A stretch of 64,000 nt of DNA from Microbacterium sufflavum (lineage in GTDB: Bacteria; Actinomycetota; Actinomycetes; Actinomycetales; Microbacteriaceae), in assembly GCF_023101165.1 (NCBI RefSeq), contig NZ_CP078076.1, forward strand, positions 3,410,001 through 3,474,000, written 5' to 3'. Shown one piece after another: positions 8,231-17,843 of the stretch; position 1 is the first letter of the stretch; the number at the start of each line of letters is the position of its first letter. Position numbers and translations under genes: made by a program. The notes under the pieces were generated by a model. The model was not told the origin of the DNA. It worked only from the letters and a program-made list of their open reading frames with translations, and ran no database searches.

Positions 8231-9897
8231 GCGAGGAGCGGCTCGCGCAGGCCCGCGCCTGGCTGCGGCAGGACCCCGACCCGCAGACCAGGGACGAACT
8301 CGCCGGCGTCGTGACCAGGGCCGCCGCGGGAGACGCCGCGGCCGTCGCCGACCTGGACGACCGCTTCGGCCGTCGGCTCGCGTTCGGCACGGCCGGACTG
8401 CGCGGTGAGCTCGGCGCCGGGAGCAACCGGATGAACAGGGTGCTCGTCGCCCAGGCCGCCGCCGGGTTCGCCGCGTACCTCCGCGAGCGCGCGGGGGCCG
8501 GCACGCCCACCGTCGTGATCGGCTACGACGGCCGACGCAACTCCCGGGTGTTCGCGCAGGACTCTGCCGAGCTCTTCGCCGGGGCGGGACTGCGCGCGAT
8601 CCTGCTGCCGCGCCTGCTGCCGACCCCGGTGCTGGCCTTCGCCGTACGCCACCTCGACGCCGCCGCCGGCGTGATGGTGACGGCGAGCCACAACCCGCCG
8701 AACGACAACGGCTACAAGGTGTACCTCGGCGGCGCCGACCAGGGCTCGCAGATCGTGGCCCCCGCGGACGCCGAGATCGCCGCGCACATCCAGCGGGTCG
8801 CGGACGCCGGAGACGTGCGGTCGCTGCCGCGCTCCACGGAGTACGAGACGGCGCGCGAAGACGTGGTCGAGGCCTATATCGCCGCGACCGCCGCCGTGGC
8901 CCCGGCTCCGGACGACGCGGCCGGGCTGCGGTGGGTGTACACGGCCATGCACGGCGTGGGCTGGGAGACGGTGTCGCGCATCGTGAAGGCCGCGGGCTAC
9001 CCGCAGCCGCTCGTGGTCGACGAGCAGCTGCGCCCCGACGCCACCTTCCGCACGGTGTCGTTCCCCAACCCGGAAGAGCCGGGAGCCATGGACCTCGCGT
9101 TCGCGAAGGCCCGGCGGACGCGCGCCGACCTCATCCTCGCGAACGACCCGGACGCCGACCGGCTCGCCGTGGCGATTCCCGACGACACCGCGCCGGAGGG
9201 CTGGCGCCGGCTCACCGGCAACGAGGTGGGCCTGCTGCTCGGCGCCCGCGCCGCCCGTGCGGCCGCCGGCACGCCCGGAGCCTCGCTGGCCTGCTCGCTG
9301 GTCTCCTCCCCCGGTCTCGGCGCGGTCGCCGCGCACCACGGCCTCGACTTCCACGAGACGCTCACCGGCTTCAAGTGGATCTCGCGGGCCCCGGGCATCG
9401 TGTTCGGTTTCGAGGAGGCGCTCGGCTACCTCGTGAACCCCGAGACCGTGCGGGACAAGGACGGCATCTCCGCCGCCGTGGCGCTGCTCGGGCTCGCCGC
9501 GGAGGCGCGCGGGCGCGGCGCGACCATCGCGGACCTGCTCCGCGAGCTCGGCGACACCTACGGGCACTTCGCGAGCGCCCAGGTGTCGGTGCGCGTGGCC
9601 GATCTGGCCCTCATCGGCACCGTCATGCTGGCGCTGCGGACCCTGCCGCCCACGCAGATCGGCGGGCGCTCCATCGCCTCGGCGGAGGACCTGCTGAACG
9701 CCGCGGACGGTCAGCCGTCGGGCGACGTGCTCCGGTACCGACTGAGCGACGGCTCGCGCGTCATCGTCCGCCCGAGCGGCACGGAGCCGAAGCTCAAGGT
9801 GTACATCGATGCGCGGGGCGACTCGGCGGAGGGAGCGGCTGCGGCCGTCGCCGAGCTCGAGGCCGGAGTGCGCGCCCTGCTGGACGAGCGCTCCTGA
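8227..9897 (+). CDS. pmmB: Phosphosugar mutase (PGM2/PmmB-like), possible phosphopentomutase
   Basis: A 556-residue member of the alpha-D-phosphohexomutase superfamily. It shows the active-site serine loop GVMVTASHNPPNDNGYK, the metal-binding loop ANDPDADRLAV, the sugar-binding region FGFEEALGYLV, and the phosphate-binding RPSGTEPKLKVY. The length and N-terminal FGTAGLRGELGAG fit the PGM2-like branch, whose human member acts on pentose phosphates. The GTG start overlaps pnp, so conversion of ribose-1-phosphate to ribose-5-phosphate is a good guess. Hexose phosphate mutase activity remains possible. Confidence 0.88.
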   Translation: MSEERLAQARAWLRQDPDPQTRDELAGVVTRAAAGDAAAVADLDDRFGRRLAFGTAGLRGELGAGSNRMNRVLVAQAAAGFAAYLRERAGAGTPTVVIGYDGRRNSRVFAQDSAELFAGAGLRAILLPRLLPTPVLAFAVRHLDAAAGVMVTASHNPPNDNGYKVYLGGADQGSQIVAPADAEIAAHIQRVADAGDVRSLPRSTEYETAREDVVEAYIAATAAVAPAPDDAAGLRWVYTAMHGVGWETVSRIVKAAGYPQPLVVDEQLRPDATFRTVSFPNPEEPGAMDLAFAKARRTRADLILANDPDADRLAVAIPDDTAPEGWRRLTGNEVGLLLGARAARAAAGTPGASLACSLVSSPGLGAVAAHHGLDFHETLTGFKWISRAPGIVFGFEEALGYLVNPETVRDKDGISAAVALLGLAAEARGRGATIADLLRELGDTYGHFASAQVSVRVADLALIGTVMLALRTLPPTQIGGRSIASAEDLLNAADGQPSGDVLRYRLSDGSRVIVRPSGTEPKLKVYIDARGDSAEGAAAAVAELEAGVRALLDERS

Positions 9898-9899
9898 CC

Positions 9900-10163
9900 A
9901 TGCCCGAGCGGACCGTCGTCGTGAGCGCGCACAACGGCGTGCACGCGCGCCCGGTCGCCGAGATCGTCCGGCTCGTGCAGGCGCACGACCGCCCGGTGAC
10001 GCTGCGCACCGCCGACGGGACGACCGTCGACCTGAGCAGCGTGCTGGCGGTCATGGACCTCGCGATCGTGCCGGGGGATGCCGTCGTGCTGGAGACGGCG
10101 GCATCCCCCGCCGCGGAGACGCTGCTGGACCGGCTCGCCGACGTGCTCGCACCACGGGGCTGA
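9900..10163 (+). CDS. HPr-family phosphocarrier, second copy
   Basis: An 87-residue HPr-like protein starting two bases after the mutase stop codon. The phosphorylated histidine lies in HNGVHARPVAEI near residue 16, and the region around the HPr serine reads DLSSVLAVMDLAI. It is clearly diverged from the HPr at 12569 (SHGLHARPAKIF). It sits apart from any enzyme II gene but its stop is only two bases from the end of the convergent PTS regulator. It may feed phosphate to a different enzyme II or to the PRD regulator; neither can be shown here. Confidence 0.85.
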   Translation: MPERTVVVSAHNGVHARPVAEIVRLVQAHDRPVTLRTADGTTVDLSSVLAVMDLAIVPGDAVVLETAASPAAETLLDRLADVLAPRG

Positions 10164-10165
10164 GC

Positions 10166-12088
10166 TCAGCCGTCGATCACCGCCACCAGCTCGTCGAGGA
10201 ACGCCTCGAACGTGGTGCCGCGCCGCACGATGCGCTGCACGCTGTCGCGCTCGCTGAACACCTCGACGAGCTGCTCGAATACGGTCTGGAAGGCCGCGCG
10301 GTCGCCCTCGCTGAACGCGGCGAGCGCGACGACCTGCACGCGGGCGTCGCCCCAGGCCGCGGACCCCTCGGCGACCCCGATCGCGATCGCGGTGCGGGTG
10401 GCCGTCATCTGCAGCGCGTGCGGCACGGCGAGCGCGTCGGTGAACGCCGTGGACGACAGGCGTTCGCGCACGATCGTGTTCTCCACGTAGTCGTCGCCGA
10501 TCAGTCCGGCCGCCACCAGCCGCGCGCCGAGGAGCCGGATGATCTCCTCCTCCCCCGCATCGGGCAGCGGGAAGACGTAGGCGTCGGGCAGGAAGTAGCG
10601 CGCCAGCTCGGCCCGCAGCCGCGTGAGACGCCGGCCGCGGCGGACGCGGGCCGCGGCCTGCTGCACGCGGTCGACGTCGGCGTCGGTGAGGAACGGCTGG
10701 ATGCGCACGAACCGCTCACCGGGTGAGCCGGGCTCGATCGTGCTGAGCACCAGGTCGGTGTCGAACGACGCCCAGTCGGGGTCGACGTTCGTGACGACGC
10801 TCGTGACCTCGATCGCGGAGCCGAGGGAGCGGTCGACGCTCGATCGCAGCAGCTCGTGCAGCTCGTAATAGCCGGGGCACACGATCGTCGCCGTGAGGAT
10901 CGACTCGGCCTTGCGGCTGCGCTCGAGACGCCCGCCGACGTGCATCGCGATGTAGGCGATCTCGTCGTCGTGGACGGGGGTGCCGAGGCGGTCGTGCAGC
11001 CCGCTCGCGATCGACACCGCCACCTCGAAGATCATCGGATACGTGGTCTTGAGCGACCGCGTGAGCGGGTTGCGCGTGAGGGCGCTCTCCTCCGCCCGTC
11101 GCCGCAGGTTCTGCACGTGCAGCGCGAGCCGCAGCACGAACGTCTCGTCGACCAGGTCGACCTGGAAGTCGTCCGCGGCCCTGGCGATCTCGGCCCGCAC
11201 GGCCGCGTCGACCTCCGGCGCCACTCCGCTGCGCGCGACCTCGCGGGTCTCGTCGCCGCCCGGCGCCACGATGCGTGTGAGCACGAGGGACGCGAGGTGG
11301 GCGCTGTCGCCCTCGCCGAGCATCACGCCGAAGTGCTCGGCGGCGAGACGCGCGATCACCGCGCCCACGCGAGGGATCTCGGGCCTGGCCCCGGTCGGCG
11401 GCGTGTCGAGTGACCGCCCGGCGGCCACCCGCTCCGCGGCGATCGCGATGTGCAGCAGCACGTCGGCGATCGCGAGCTCGTTGACGTAGTAGCCGAGCTG
11501 TCCGAGCTCCCCCACCAGGGCCGACTTGAAGGGCGCGACCGCCCGCGGATCGACCGCCGTGCCGGACAGCGCGCGGCGGAACACCTCCGGGTGGAAGGAC
11601 GCGTCGTCCATCTCGTCGTGCGCGAGCCGGCTGAGCAGCCGCCGCTGGGCCGCCTCGTCGCCACGCAGCCGCACGATCTCGCGCGAGCGGTCGAGGGTGA
11701 GGTCGGTGCCGTCGAGCAGACCGCGCACGCGCACGAGGTCGGCCTCCAGGGTGGCCTCGCTCACGTGCAGCTCGTCGGCGGCGTCGAACACGTCGACGCC
11801 CTCCGGCGCGTCGAGCAGCATGCGCACGAGCGCGTGCAACCGGTCGCGGGGCGTGGCCTCGCGGCCCTGGCGCACCCGTTGCGCGCCACGGGCGCCCGAC
11901 CCCGCGCGATAGCCGGCGGGTCCCGACTCCACCACGGCCGCGCCGGGCGTGCGGGCGTTGAGGGCGGCGACGTACGACCGGATGCTCCGCGGGGTCACGC
12001 CGAGGAGGTCGGCCAGGCTCCCGGCGGTCGCCCAGCCTTCCTGCCGCAGCAGCAGCGCGAGGAGCTGATCCTGGCGCTGGCGCGACAT
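10166..12088 (-). CDS. PRD-domain PTS regulator (BglG/MtlR type)
   Basis: A 640-residue modular regulator. An N-terminal HTH (LADLLGVTPRSIRSYVAALN) is followed by a second HTH-like part and two PRD domains (about residues 180-400) with His residues such as AIAYIAMHVGGRLER. An EIIB-like segment with Cys follows (TATIVCPGYYELHELL), then a C-terminal EIIA-like domain (about 500-640) with histidine in ALAVPHALQM. This is the MtlR/LicR layout, in which PTS phosphorylation of PRD, EIIB and EIIA sets activity. It is divergent from the mannitol operon and is the obvious candidate activator. RBS GGGGGAG lies before the ATG. Confidence 0.88.
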   Translation of the reverse strand: MSRQRQDQLLALLLRQEGWATAGSLADLLGVTPRSIRSYVAALNARTPGAAVVESGPAGYRAGSGARGAQRVRQGREATPRDRLHALVRMLLDAPEGVDVFDAADELHVSEATLEADLVRVRGLLDGTDLTLDRSREIVRLRGDEAAQRRLLSRLAHDEMDDASFHPEVFRRALSGTAVDPRAVAPFKSALVGELGQLGYYVNELAIADVLLHIAIAAERVAAGRSLDTPPTGARPEIPRVGAVIARLAAEHFGVMLGEGDSAHLASLVLTRIVAPGGDETREVARSGVAPEVDAAVRAEIARAADDFQVDLVDETFVLRLALHVQNLRRRAEESALTRNPLTRSLKTTYPMIFEVAVSIASGLHDRLGTPVHDDEIAYIAMHVGGRLERSRKAESILTATIVCPGYYELHELLRSSVDRSLGSAIEVTSVVTNVDPDWASFDTDLVLSTIEPGSPGERFVRIQPFLTDADVDRVQQAAARVRRGRRLTRLRAELARYFLPDAYVFPLPDAGEEEIIRLLGARLVAAGLIGDDYVENTIVRERLSSTAFTDALAVPHALQMTATRTAIAIGVAEGSAAWGDARVQVVALAAFSEGDRAAFQTVFEQLVEVFSERDSVQRIVRRGTTFEAFLDELVAVIDG

Positions 12089-12163
12089 GACTCCCCCTGC
12101 TCTGGCGTGCTGACCGCACTGTCTCGACGTGTCTCCATGATGTCAGCCCGACGGGCGGGGCGC

Positions 12164-12182
12164 GCGGAAACCGAGGTTCCGC
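12164..12182. promoter_or_regulatory. Inverted repeat between regulator and mannitol operon
   Basis: GCGGAA and TTCCGC are separated by seven bases, forming a 19-base dyad in the 166-base divergent region. A related half-site, GCGGAAAGGAAC, follows at 12187-12198. It is a plausible regulator or catabolite-control site. Confidence 0.35.
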
Positions 12183-12221
12183 AGGGGCGGAAAGGAACGT
12201 GTTGGCGCGACCCCGCTCCGC

Positions 12222-12240
12222 GTTCTCAGACTGTTCTCAG
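12222..12240 (+). promoter_or_regulatory. Direct repeat upstream of mannitol operon
   Basis: GTTCTCAG occurs at 12222-12229 and 12233-12240, an 11-base period that places both on one face of the helix. It ends where the ribosome site AGGAAAGG of the first gene begins. Confidence 0.4.
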
Positions 12241-12254
12241 GAAAGGCGGCATCG

Positions 12255-12572
12255 ATGAGGATCCTCGTGGTGTGCGGCGCTGGCGCGTCGAGCACGTTCG
12301 TCGCGCAGCGGTTGCGCAGGGCGGCGGAGTCCGTCGGCCTGGACTGGGATGCGGCGGCCGGAACGGAGAGCTCCGTCGCCGCAGGGCGCCACGACCTCGT
12401 GCTCATCGGCCCGCACCTCGGCGACCGGCTCGCCGACATCCGCCGCGTCGCCGACGGCCCGGTGGCGCTGCTGCCCGACGACGTCTTCGCCGACCGCGAC
12501 GGCAGCCGCACCCTCCGGCTCGCCCGCTCGATCCTCGCCGACGCCGGCGAGACACCGAAAGGAACACCATGA
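12255..12572 (+). CDS. PTS EIIB-like protein, lactose/cellobiose type
   Basis: A 105-residue cytoplasmic protein with the EIIB phosphocysteine loop at its N-terminus (ILVVCGAGASSTFVAQRL, Cys8). The rest (LVLIGPHLGDRLADI, VALLPDDVF) fits the small lactose/cellobiose EIIB fold. It opens the operon and overlaps the HPr gene (ATGA). No cognate EIIC of that family is nearby, because the operon's transporter already carries its own mannitol EIIB domain. It may phosphorylate or inhibit the PRD regulator rather than a sugar. RBS AGGAAAGG lies six to seven bases before the ATG. Confidence 0.75.
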   Translation: MRILVVCGAGASSTFVAQRLRRAAESVGLDWDAAAGTESSVAAGRHDLVLIGPHLGDRLADIRRVADGPVALLPDDVFADRDGSRTLRLARSILADAGETPKGTP

Positions 12573-12850
12573 CCGCCACTCGCACCGTCCGGATCGGCTC
12601 CTCGCACGGCCTGCACGCCCGCCCCGCGAAGATCTTCGCGCAGGCGGCCAAGGATTCCGGTCTCGCCGTGACCATCGCGAAGGACTCCGGCAAGCCGGTC
12701 AACGCCGCCAGCATCCTCGGCGTCATCGCGCTCGCGGTCGAGCACGGCGACTACGTCACGCTCACGGCCGAGGGCGACGGCGCGGAGGACGTGCTGGACA
12801 CGCTCACCGAGCTGCTGACCACCGATCACGATCAGGACGCGGCCGGATGA
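12569..12850 (+). CDS. ptsH: HPr phosphocarrier protein of the mannitol operon
   Basis: A 93-residue HPr. It takes phosphate from enzyme I on the histidine in SSHGLHARPAKIF (about residue 16) and hands it to EIIA. The segment NAASILGVIALAVEHGD carries the usual regulatory serine position. The start overlaps the EIIB-like gene by four bases and the stop overlaps the start of ptsI, so all three are translationally coupled. Confidence 0.92.
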   Translation: MTATRTVRIGSSHGLHARPAKIFAQAAKDSGLAVTIAKDSGKPVNAASILGVIALAVEHGDYVTLTAEGDGAEDVLDTLTELLTTDHDQDAAG

Positions 12851-14532
12851 GCGAGCTGCGCGGGGTGGGAATCGGCCTCGGCGTCGCCCAGGGACCGGTC
12901 GTCCGGATGACCGAGGCGCTGCCGGCGCCGGACGACTCGCCCAGCACCGCGGGCGCCGATGCCGAGCGCGCGCGAGCCCGCGAGGCCGTCGCCACGGTGG
13001 CGCGGGAGCTGACCGCGCGCGGCGAGGCCGCCGGAGGAGCGGCGCAGGAGGTGCTCGAGGCGCAGGCCATGATCGCCGAGGACCCGACGCTGCAGGACGA
13101 GGTGGATGCCCGCATCGACGGCGGCGCCACCGCGGAGTGGGCCGTGCACGACGCGTTCGCCGGGTTCCGCGCGACGCTGGAGGCCGTGGGCGGCTACCTC
13201 GGGGAGCGCGCCGCCGACCTCGACGACATCGCCCAGCGCGTGCTCGCCCGCCTGCGCGGGGTCGACGCCCCCGGCGTGCCGAACCCCGGGCACCCGTTCG
13301 TGCTGGTCGCGCGCGACCTCGCCCCGGCGGACACCGCGCTGCTCGACCTCGACCAGGTGCTCGCGCTCATCACCACGGACGGCGGCCCCACGTCGCACAC
13401 CGCGATCCTCGCCCGTGAGAAGGGCATCGTCGCGATCGTCGGGGCGTCCGAGGGCACCGCCCTCACCACGGGCGAGACCGTGATCGTCGACGCCGCTGCC
13501 GGGGTCGTGACCCGCGAGCCCAGCACCGAGGCCCTGGCCCGAGCCGCGGAGCGCGCCGCGGCCCGACGCTCGGCCGTCGATTCACCAGCCACTCCCGGCG
13601 CCCTCGCCGACGGCACGCCCATCGCGCTGCTGGCGAACCTGGGGAAGCCTGCGGACGCCGCCGATGCGGTCGCTCGGGGGGCCGAGGGCGTCGGGCTGTT
13701 CCGCACCGAGTTCCTGTTCCTCTCGGCGTCCCAGGCCCCGACGGTGGCGCAGCAGCGCGAGTCGTACCGCGAGCTCCTGGCGGCGTTCCCCGGCCGGAAG
13801 GTCGTGGTGCGCATGCTCGACGCGGGCGCCGACAAGCCCCTGGCCTTCCTCAACGACGCGCACGAGGAGAACCCGGCCCTGGGGCTCCGCGGCCTCCGGG
13901 CGCTGCGCGCGAGCGAGGACATCCTGCGCGAGCAGCTCACGGCGCTCGCGGAAGCCGACGCCGAGACCGACGCCGACCTGTGGGTCATGGCGCCCATGGT
14001 CGCGACGGTCGAGGAGACCGTGTACTTCACGGGACTCGCACGCGAGTACGGGCTGAAGACCGCCGGGGTCATGGTCGAGGTCCCGTCCAGCGCCCTGCTC
14101 GCCGACCGGGTGCTCGCCCACGCGGACTTCGCCTCGATCGGCACCAACGACCTGACGCAGTACACGATGGCGGCCGACCGCCTGCTCGGCTCGGTCGCGT
14201 CGTTCCAGGACCCGTGGCACCCCGCGGTGCTCCGCCTGGTGCGCGAGGTCGGCGCGGCCGGTGCCCGTCTCGGCAAGCCCGTTGGCATCTGCGGGGAGGC
14301 CGCGGCCGACCCCCTCCTCGCGGTCGTGCTCGTGGGTCTCGGGGCGACCAGTCTCTCGATGGCGCCGTCCGCGTTGGCCGACGTGCGCCGCGCCCTCTCC
14401 GAACGCACCGCGTCCGACGCGCTCAGCCTGGCGGAAGCCGCGCTGGACGCCGACGACGCCTCCTCCGCCCGAACCGCCGTGGCGACCCTCGCCGCGGCAC
14501 TCCCCCCTCACCAGAAAGAGACGACATCATGA
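12847..14532 (+). CDS. ptsI: PTS enzyme I (phosphoenolpyruvate-protein phosphotransferase)
   Basis: A 561-residue enzyme I that moves phosphate from phosphoenolpyruvate to HPr. The phosphohistidine lies in TDGGPTSHTAILAREKGI. The PEP-binding barrel shows GVGLFRTEFLF, VRMLDAGADKP, SIGTNDLTQYTMAADR and the cysteine of GKPVGICGEAA. Length is normal (about 550-575). The ATG overlaps the HPr stop and the TGA overlaps the start of the mannitol transporter gene. The general PTS protein is thus encoded inside a sugar-specific operon, so its expression may follow mannitol unless an internal promoter exists. Confidence 0.94.
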   Translation: MSELRGVGIGLGVAQGPVVRMTEALPAPDDSPSTAGADAERARAREAVATVARELTARGEAAGGAAQEVLEAQAMIAEDPTLQDEVDARIDGGATAEWAVHDAFAGFRATLEAVGGYLGERAADLDDIAQRVLARLRGVDAPGVPNPGHPFVLVARDLAPADTALLDLDQVLALITTDGGPTSHTAILAREKGIVAIVGASEGTALTTGETVIVDAAAGVVTREPSTEALARAAERAAARRSAVDSPATPGALADGTPIALLANLGKPADAADAVARGAEGVGLFRTEFLFLSASQAPTVAQQRESYRELLAAFPGRKVVVRMLDAGADKPLAFLNDAHEENPALGLRGLRALRASEDILREQLTALAEADAETDADLWVMAPMVATVEETVYFTGLAREYGLKTAGVMVEVPSSALLADRVLAHADFASIGTNDLTQYTMAADRLLGSVASFQDPWHPAVLRLVREVGAAGARLGKPVGICGEAAADPLLAVVLVGLGATSLSMAPSALADVRRALSERTASDALSLAEAALDADDASSARTAVATLAAALPPHQKETTS

Positions 14533-16163
14533 CGACGACGTCACCTGCCGCCACGAGACCCGGCGGCCTCCGCCTGGGTGTCCAGCGCTTCGGCACCTTC
14601 CTCTCGGGCATGATCATGCCGAACATCGCGGCCTTCATCGCCTGGGGCTTCATCACGATGCTCTTCATCCCCGCCGGCTTCTTCGGCGCGGACAGCCCGT
14701 TCGGCTGGCACTGGGCCGGGGTCGCCGAGATCATCGGCGGCGGCGGCGACTCGGCCGTGATCGGCTGGCAGGGTGCCATGACCGCCGTGGCCGAGGGTGA
14801 CGGCGGCAACATCCTGGCGTACGTCGGGCTGGTCGGCCCGATGGTCACGTACCTGCTGCCGCTGCTGATCGCCAACACCGCGGGCCGCCTGGTCTACGGC
14901 GAGCGCGGTGGCGTCGTGGCCACGATCGCCACGGTCGGCGTGATCGTCGGCACGAACATCCCGATGTTCCTCGGCGCCATGATCATGGGACCGATCGCCG
15001 CATGGCTCACGAAGCAGATGGATCGCCTGTGGGACGGCAAGATCCGCCCCGGGTTCGAGATGCTCGTGAACAACTTCTCGGCGGGCATCCTCGGCATGAT
15101 CCTCGCGATCGTCGGCTTCTTCGCGTTCGGACCGGTCATGCTCGGCATCAGCACCGCGCTGGGGGCCGCCGTCGACTGGCTCGTCGGGCTGAACCTGCTG
15201 CCGCTGGTGTCGATCATCGTCGAGCCCGCGAAGGTGCTGTTCCTCAACAACGCCATCAACCACGGCGTGTTCACCCCGCTCGGCATCGAGCAGGCGACCG
15301 AGACCGGCAAGTCGATCCTGTTCCTCATCGAGGCGAACCCCGGTCCCGGCATCGGCCTGCTGCTGGCGTTCAGCTTCTTCGGGGTCGGCGCCGCGCGGGC
15401 GTCCGCGCCCGGTGCCGCGATCATCCAGTTCTTCGGCGGCATCCACGAGATCTACTTCCCGTACGCGCTGAGCAAGCCGGCGACGATCCTCGCGCTCATC
15501 GCGGGTGGAGCGACCGGTGTCACGACCAATATGCTCCTCGGCGGCGGGCTCGCCTTCCCCGCGGCGCCCGGCAGCATCATCGCGGTGACCGCCGCGGCGA
15601 TCGGCCCCGGCGTCGCGAACCTGCTCGTGGTCTACCTGTCCGTCATCCTCGCCGCGGCCGTCACGTTCCTGCTCACCGCCGTGATCCTGCGGGCCTCGCG
15701 CAAGCGCGACCTCGCGGCGGAGGGCGACACGTTCGGTGCGGCGATCGCGCAGACCGAGGCGAACAAGGGCAAGTCGTCCGCTGCGATGGACGCGCTGCGC
15801 ACCTCGTCGGGCGCTGCGACAGCCACCGCCGCGACCGAGGCGCCCGCGACCGCGGTCGCCGACCGGCCGATCTCCACGATCGTGTTCGCGTGCGACGCCG
15901 GCATGGGCTCCTCGGCCATGGGTGCCAGCGTGCTCCGCAACAAGATCAAGAAGGCCGGGATCGAGGGCGTCACCGTGACCAACGCGGCGATCGCGAACCT
16001 CGACGGCACCGCCGACCTGGTGATCACGCAGCAGCAGCTCACGGAGCGGGCGCAGACGAAGTCGCCGAACTCCATCCATGTCTCCGTCGACAACTTCATG
16101 AACTCGCCGAAGTACGAAGAGGTCGTCGAGATGGTCAGGGAACAGCGAAAGGACGAAGAATGA
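14529..16163 (+). CDS. mtlA: Mannitol-specific PTS transporter EIICB
   Basis: A 544-residue fusion of membrane EIIC (about residues 15-345) and cytoplasmic EIIB (about 445-544). EIIC starts [20 protein letters not shown] and has the sugar-site region [22 protein letters not shown] has the phosphocysteine in [18 protein letters not shown] low-complexity Ala/Thr linker joins the two domains. EIIA is a separate gene immediately downstream, so this is the two-gene mannitol arrangement rather than the fused E. coli EIICBA. Imported mannitol leaves as mannitol-1-phosphate. Confidence 0.94.
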   Translation: MTTTSPAATRPGGLRLGVQRFGTFLSGMIMPNIAAFIAWGFITMLFIPAGFFGADSPFGWHWAGVAEIIGGGGDSAVIGWQGAMTAVAEGDGGNILAYVGLVGPMVTYLLPLLIANTAGRLVYGERGGVVATIATVGVIVGTNIPMFLGAMIMGPIAAWLTKQMDRLWDGKIRPGFEMLVNNFSAGILGMILAIVGFFAFGPVMLGISTALGAAVDWLVGLNLLPLVSIIVEPAKVLFLNNAINHGVFTPLGIEQATETGKSILFLIEANPGPGIGLLLAFSFFGVGAARASAPGAAIIQFFGGIHEIYFPYALSKPATILALIAGGATGVTTNMLLGGGLAFPAAPGSIIAVTAAAIGPGVANLLVVYLSVILAAAVTFLLTAVILRASRKRDLAAEGDTFGAAIAQTEANKGKSSAAMDALRTSSGAATATAATEAPATAVADRPISTIVFACDAGMGSSAMGASVLRNKIKKAGIEGVTVTNAAIANLDGTADLVITQQQLTERAQTKSPNSIHVSVDNFMNSPKYEEVVEMVREQRKDEE

Positions 16164-16594
16164 GCGTGCTCACCCTCGAGCAGATCCGGATCCACCCGTC
16201 GGGTGCGACGCGGGACGACGCCCTCCAGGAGGCGACGGACATCCTCGTCGCCGCCGGAGCGGTCACCCCCGCCTACGTCGACGCGATGCGGCAGCGCGAG
16301 CAGACCGTGTCGACCTACATGGGCAACGGGCTCGCGATCCCGCACGGCACCAACGACGCGAAGGACGCCATCCTGGCCTCGGCCCTCTCGGTCGTGCGCT
16401 ACGACGGCGGCGTCGACTGGGACGGCGAGCAGGCGACCTTCGTCATCGGCATCGCCGGTGTCGGGGACGAGCACCTGGAGATCCTGTCGCGCATCGCGAT
16501 CCTGTTCTCGGACGAGGACGACGTCGCGAAGCTCGCCGCGGCGCAGACCCCGGAGGAGCTCTACACGCTCCTGTCGGAGGTGAACGAGGCATGA
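16160..16594 (+). CDS. mtlF: Mannitol-specific PTS EIIA
   Basis: A 144-residue cytoplasmic EIIA of the fructose/mannitol class. The phosphohistidine lies in [15 protein letters not shown]. It receives phosphate from HPr and passes it to the EIIB domain of the upstream transporter. It overlaps both neighbours by four bases. Confidence 0.93.
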   Translation: MSVLTLEQIRIHPSGATRDDALQEATDILVAAGAVTPAYVDAMRQREQTVSTYMGNGLAIPHGTNDAKDAILASALSVVRYDGGVDWDGEQATFVIGIAGVGDEHLEILSRIAILFSDEDDVAKLAAAQTPEELYTLLSEVNEA

Positions 16595-17748
16595 AGGCGG
16601 TCCACTTCGGGGCCGGCAACATCGGGCGCGGATTCGTCGGCCTGCTGCTGCACGAGGGCGGGTACGAGGTCGTGTTCTCGGATGTCGCCGGGGCTCTCGT
16701 CGACGCCATCAACGCGGTCGACGAGTACACCGTGCACGAGGCCGGCCCCGGGGGGACCGATCACGTCGTCACCGGGTTCCGCGCGGTGAACAGCCGCACC
16801 GACCCCGATGCCGTCGCGGAGGAGGTGGCGACCGCGGACGTCGTCACCACGGCCGTGGGACCGACGGTGCTGCGCTTCGTGGCGCCGTCGATCGTCGCGG
16901 GGCTCGCGCTCCGCTCCCCCTCGGCCGCGCCGCTGCAGGTCATGGCGTGCGAGAACGCGATCGGCGCCACCGACCAGCTGCGCGCCGAGGTCGCCGCGGC
17001 CGCCGGGGCAGACGCCGAGGCCCTGCTGTCGCGCGCGGTGTTCGCGAACACCGCGGTGGACCGCATCGTGCCCGCGCAGCCCGAGGGCGCGGGCGTCGAC
17101 GTCACGGTGGAGCCGTACGTGGAGTGGGCCATCGAGTCGGGGCCGTTCGGGGACGCGCCGCCGCACATCCCGGGGGCGCACTTCGTCGCGGACCTCGCGC
17201 CGTACATCGAGCGCAAGCTGTTCACGGTGAACACGGGACACGCCGCGACCGCGTACTTCGGCGCTCGCGCGGGCATCGAGCGCATCTCGGACGCGCTGGC
17301 CGACCCCGACATCGCCGCCCGGGTGTCCGCGGCCCTGCAGGAGACATCGGCCGTGCTCGCGGCGGTGCACGGTCTCGATCCGGCCGAGCTCGCCGCGTAC
17401 CGCGCCACGATCCTCGACCGGTTCCGCAACCCGGAACTGGTCGACACGGTGCAGCGCGTGGGGCGGCAGCCGCTGCGCAAGATCTCCCGCCACGAGCGTT
17501 TCATCGGCCCCGCCGCGATGGCCGCGGAGCGCGGGCTGCCGACCGGGGCGCTGGTGGCCGCCGTCGCCGCCGCTCTCGAGTTCGACGACCCCGCGGATGA
17601 GCAGTCCGTCGAGCTCCAGGCGCTCCTGCGCAGCGAGGACGCCGGAGCGTTCACGACCCGCGCCACCGGACTCGACCCCGAACACCCGCTGTACGACGCG
17701 GTGCGCGAGGCCGTCGCCGCCCGGCAGGCCGTCCTGCGCGACACCTGA
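16591..17748 (+). CDS. mtlD: Mannitol-1-phosphate 5-dehydrogenase
   Basis: A 385-residue NAD-dependent dehydrogenase that oxidises mannitol-1-phosphate to fructose-6-phosphate, completing the operon. The NAD motif is [13 protein letters not shown] at the N-terminus. The long-chain polyol dehydrogenase signature is seen in [15 protein letters not shown] and in [13 protein letters not shown] text near residue 295, with the catalytic lysine region. Start ATGA overlaps mtlF. A classical terminator follows 25 bases after the stop. Confidence 0.94.
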   Translation: MKAVHFGAGNIGRGFVGLLLHEGGYEVVFSDVAGALVDAINAVDEYTVHEAGPGGTDHVVTGFRAVNSRTDPDAVAEEVATADVVTTAVGPTVLRFVAPSIVAGLALRSPSAAPLQVMACENAIGATDQLRAEVAAAAGADAEALLSRAVFANTAVDRIVPAQPEGAGVDVTVEPYVEWAIESGPFGDAPPHIPGAHFVADLAPYIERKLFTVNTGHAATAYFGARAGIERISDALADPDIAARVSAALQETSAVLAAVHGLDPAELAAYRATILDRFRNPELVDTVQRVGRQPLRKISRHERFIGPAAMAAERGLPTGALVAAVAAALEFDDPADEQSVELQALLRSEDAGAFTTRATGLDPEHPLYDAVREAVAARQAVLRDT

Positions 17749-17773
17749 TCCGCCGCCGCGACCGTCCACGACG

Positions 17774-17816
17774 CGCCCCCGCGCACCGCTACGATCGGTG
17801 CGCGGGGGCGTTTTTT
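17774..17816 (+). terminator. Rho-independent terminator of the mannitol operon
   Basis: Arms CGCCCCCGCGCACCG (17774-17788) and CGGTGCGCGGGGGCG (17796-17810) pair perfectly over 15 bases around a seven-base loop. Six T residues follow. It is the only hairpin of this window with a true T-tract that I noticed. Confidence 0.95.
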
Positions 17817-17843
17817 CGAGCACAGCGACGTGCGGGGAGCGGG

